This document shows positions 62,597 through 64,000 of a DNA stretch of 64,000 nt, in pieces. Position 1 is the first letter of the stretch. Each line of letters begins with the position of its first letter. Origin of the DNA: Dactylonectria macrodidyma. Taxonomy: Eukaryota; Ascomycota; Sordariomycetes; Hypocreales; Nectriaceae. Location: positions 124,001-188,000 of the forward strand of contig JAGMUV010000040.1 of NCBI GenBank assembly GCA_020744425.1. The letters run 5' to 3'. Position numbers and translations under genes: made by a program. The notes under the pieces were generated by a model, which searched no databases, had not been told where the DNA came from, and worked only from the letters and a program-made list of their open reading frames with translations.

Positions 62597-64000
62597 TTAT
62601 TTTTGAATATAGTTATCAGCGTTCTTGGCGAGCAGCAGCTGGACAATCGTCTCGTGGCCTCCTGCCGATGCCGCCTGCAGAGCGCTTCCAAAATGTCCAC
62701 CTTGCGCGTTGACGTCCGCATTCTTATCGATGAGTAGCTGGGCGATCGTCTCGTGGCCTCCTAGGGATGCCGCATGTAGAGCGTTTCCATAGTATCCACC
62801 TTCCGCGTTGACGTCCGCATTATTATCGATGAGTAGCTGGGCGATCGTCTCGTGGCCTCTTGCCGATGCCGCCTGCAGAGCGCTTCCAAAATGTCCACCT
62901 TGCGCGTTGACGTCCGCATTCTTATCGATGAGTAGCTGGACGATCTTCTCGTGGCCTTCTGCCGATGCCGCCTGTAATGCATTTCCATAGTATCCACCTT
63001 GCGCGTTGACGTCCGCATTATTATCGAGGAGTAGTTGAACGACCATCTCGTGGCCAATTGCCGATGCCTCCTGTAATGCATTTCCATCGTGTCCACCTTG
63101 CGCGTTGACGTCCGCATTCTTATCGATGAGTAGCTGGACGATCTTCTCGTGGCCTCCCGCCGATGCCGCCTGTAATGCATTTCCATAGTATCCACCTTGC
63201 GCGTTGACGTCCGCATTATTATCGAGGAGTAGTTGAACGACCATCTCGTGGCCAATTGCCGATGCCTCCTGTAATGCATTTCCATGATATCCACCTTCCG
63301 CGTTGACGTCCGCATTCTTATCGATGAGTAGCTGGGCGATCTTCTCGTGACCTCGTGCCAATGCCGCATGCAGAGCGCTTCCAAAATGCCCACCTTGCGC
63401 GTTGACGTCCGCATTCTTATCGAGGAGTAGCTGGACGATCTTCTCGTGGCCTCCCGCCGATGCCGCCTGTAATGCATTTCCATGATATCCACCTTCCGCG
63501 TTGACGTCCGCATTCTTATCGATGAGTAGCTGGGCGATCTTCTCGTGGCCTCTTGCCGATGCCGCCTGCAGAGCGCTTCCAAAATGTCCACCTTGCGCGT
63601 TGACGTCTGCATTATTATCGAGGAGTAGTTGAACGACCATCTCGTGACCTCTTGCCGATGCCGCCTGTAGAGCGCTTCCAAAACGCAACCCTTGCGCGTT
63701 GACGTCTGCATTCTTGTCAAGGAGTAGTTGAACGACCTTCTCGTGGCCTCCTGCCGATGCTACCTGTAGAGCCGCAGCCAAGGGTCGTTGGGACGCAGCT
63801 TGAACCTCAGCACCCCATCTTATCGCCTTTCGAACCGTCTCCTCTCGCCCTTGTCTTGCTGCCCAAAACAAGGCCGAGCTCCCACGCCATCGTGCGTTGT
63901 GACGATAGAGATGCTCAGTCAGGAGATTATAGAGGCGGTGGTTTGCTCTGCTAAAGGCGCTGATGGATCTCTCCGAATCTAAGTTCTCCGAAATAGACTT
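62597..64000 (-). CDS. Ankyrin-repeat protein, 5' end outside the window
   Basis: The frame is open from the right edge: residues before the first repeat read ISAFSRANHRLYNLLTEHLY and SSALFWAARQGREETVRKAI, the usual N-terminal lead of fungal F-box-like ankyrin proteins. Twelve ankyrin repeats of 33 residues follow, near identical (for example SALQAASARGHEKIAQLLID, NADVNAEGGYHGN), ending QLLLAKNADNYIQK and a stop at 62597. The repeats are also near identical in DNA (99-bp units), meaning recent expansion or gene conversion. Ankyrin arrays bind proteins; partner unknown. Some fungal relatives belong to NLR-like immune proteins. The ATG at 63871 is internal, not the true start. Confidence 0.85.
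   Translation of the reverse strand, partial: KSISENLDSERSISAFSRANHRLYNLLTEHLYRHNARWRGSSALFWAARQGREETVRKAIRWGAEVQAASQRPLAAALQVASAGGHEKVVQLLLDKNADVNAQGLRFGSALQAASARGHEMVVQLLLDNNADVNAQGGHFGSALQAASARGHEKIAQLLIDKNADVNAEGGYHGNALQAASAGGHEKIVQLLLDKNADVNAQGGHFGSALHAALARGHEKIAQLLIDKNADVNAEGGYHGNALQEASAIGHEMVVQLLLDNNADVNAQGGYYGNALQAASAGGHEKIVQLLIDKNADVNAQGGHDGNALQEASAIGHEMVVQLLLDNNADVNAQGGYYGNALQAASAEGHEKIVQLLIDKNADVNAQGGHFGSALQAASARGHETIAQLLIDNNADVNAEGGYYGNALHAASLGGHETIAQLLIDKNADVNAQGGHFGSALQAASAGGHETIVQLLLAKNADNYIQK

Noticed and set aside
62761..63720. 319-codon open frame in a second minus-strand frame over the ankyrin array
   Set aside because: It is a by-product of the repeats being multiples of three; the basic, repeated translation has no ankyrin or other pattern.

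Overview
The window looks like a transposon-rich accessory or subtelomeric-type region of a filamentous ascomycete, probably a Sordariomycete. Evidence: short 50-65 nt introns with CTAAC-type branch sites, a HET-domain gene, a fungal kinase-like gene, an NmrA-like reductase, fungal Pogo-type, hAT, Copia and Tad-type LINE elements, and RecQ helicase sequence of the kind repeated in fungal genomes. Species is not determinable from the sequence alone. I see no rRNA, convincing tRNA or CRISPR array.

Layout. 1-0.6 kb: truncated LINE reverse transcriptase (minus). 0.6-5.7 kb: mostly unassignable sequence. 5.7-9.0 kb: decayed chitinase / killer-toxin-like gene (plus). 10.2-12.6 kb: intact coiled-coil plus kinase-like gene (minus). 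13.0-16.9 kb: a GCN5-type histone acetyltransferase gene split by a Pogo-type transposon, itself split by a hAT-type MITE. 17.5-22.6 kb: a hAT element split by a second DDE transposon whose transposase ends in a SAP motif. 23.3-25.7 kb: multi-exon coiled-coil gene (minus). 27.0-29.4 kb: HET gene (plus). 29.6-30.9 kb: truncated Pogo-type element cut by an LTR-like sequence. 31.7-32.8 kb: NmrA-like gene (minus). 33.7-35.4 kb: linalool dehydratase/isomerase-like pseudogene carrying a MITE inside an intron. 35.9-41.4 kb: LTR remnants and a perfect-looking 1,682-bp inverted repeat with helicase remnants, enclosing an intact GNAT acetyltransferase gene. 41.8-48.5 kb: full-length Copia element with identical LTRs and a 5-bp target duplication. 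48.9-61.6 kb: a small zinc-finger/coiled-coil gene, then on the minus strand three members of one large AT-hook-type protein family (A truncated, B intact 1,260 aa, C about 1,299 codons with one stop) with a broken RecQ helicase between A and B. 62.6-64.0 kb: ankyrin-repeat gene (minus, open at the right edge).

How it fits together. Insertions can be ordered because several target-site duplications are exact: removing each insert restores the interrupted reading frame or intron in GCN5, Pogo-1, hAT, family member A and the linalool-dehydratase pseudogene. The best candidates for something undescribed are (i) the RecQ / AT-hook giant-protein cluster at 49.3-61.6 kb and (ii) the inverted-repeat unit at 36.8-41.4 kb that carries an acetyltransferase gene between two Helitron-like arms.
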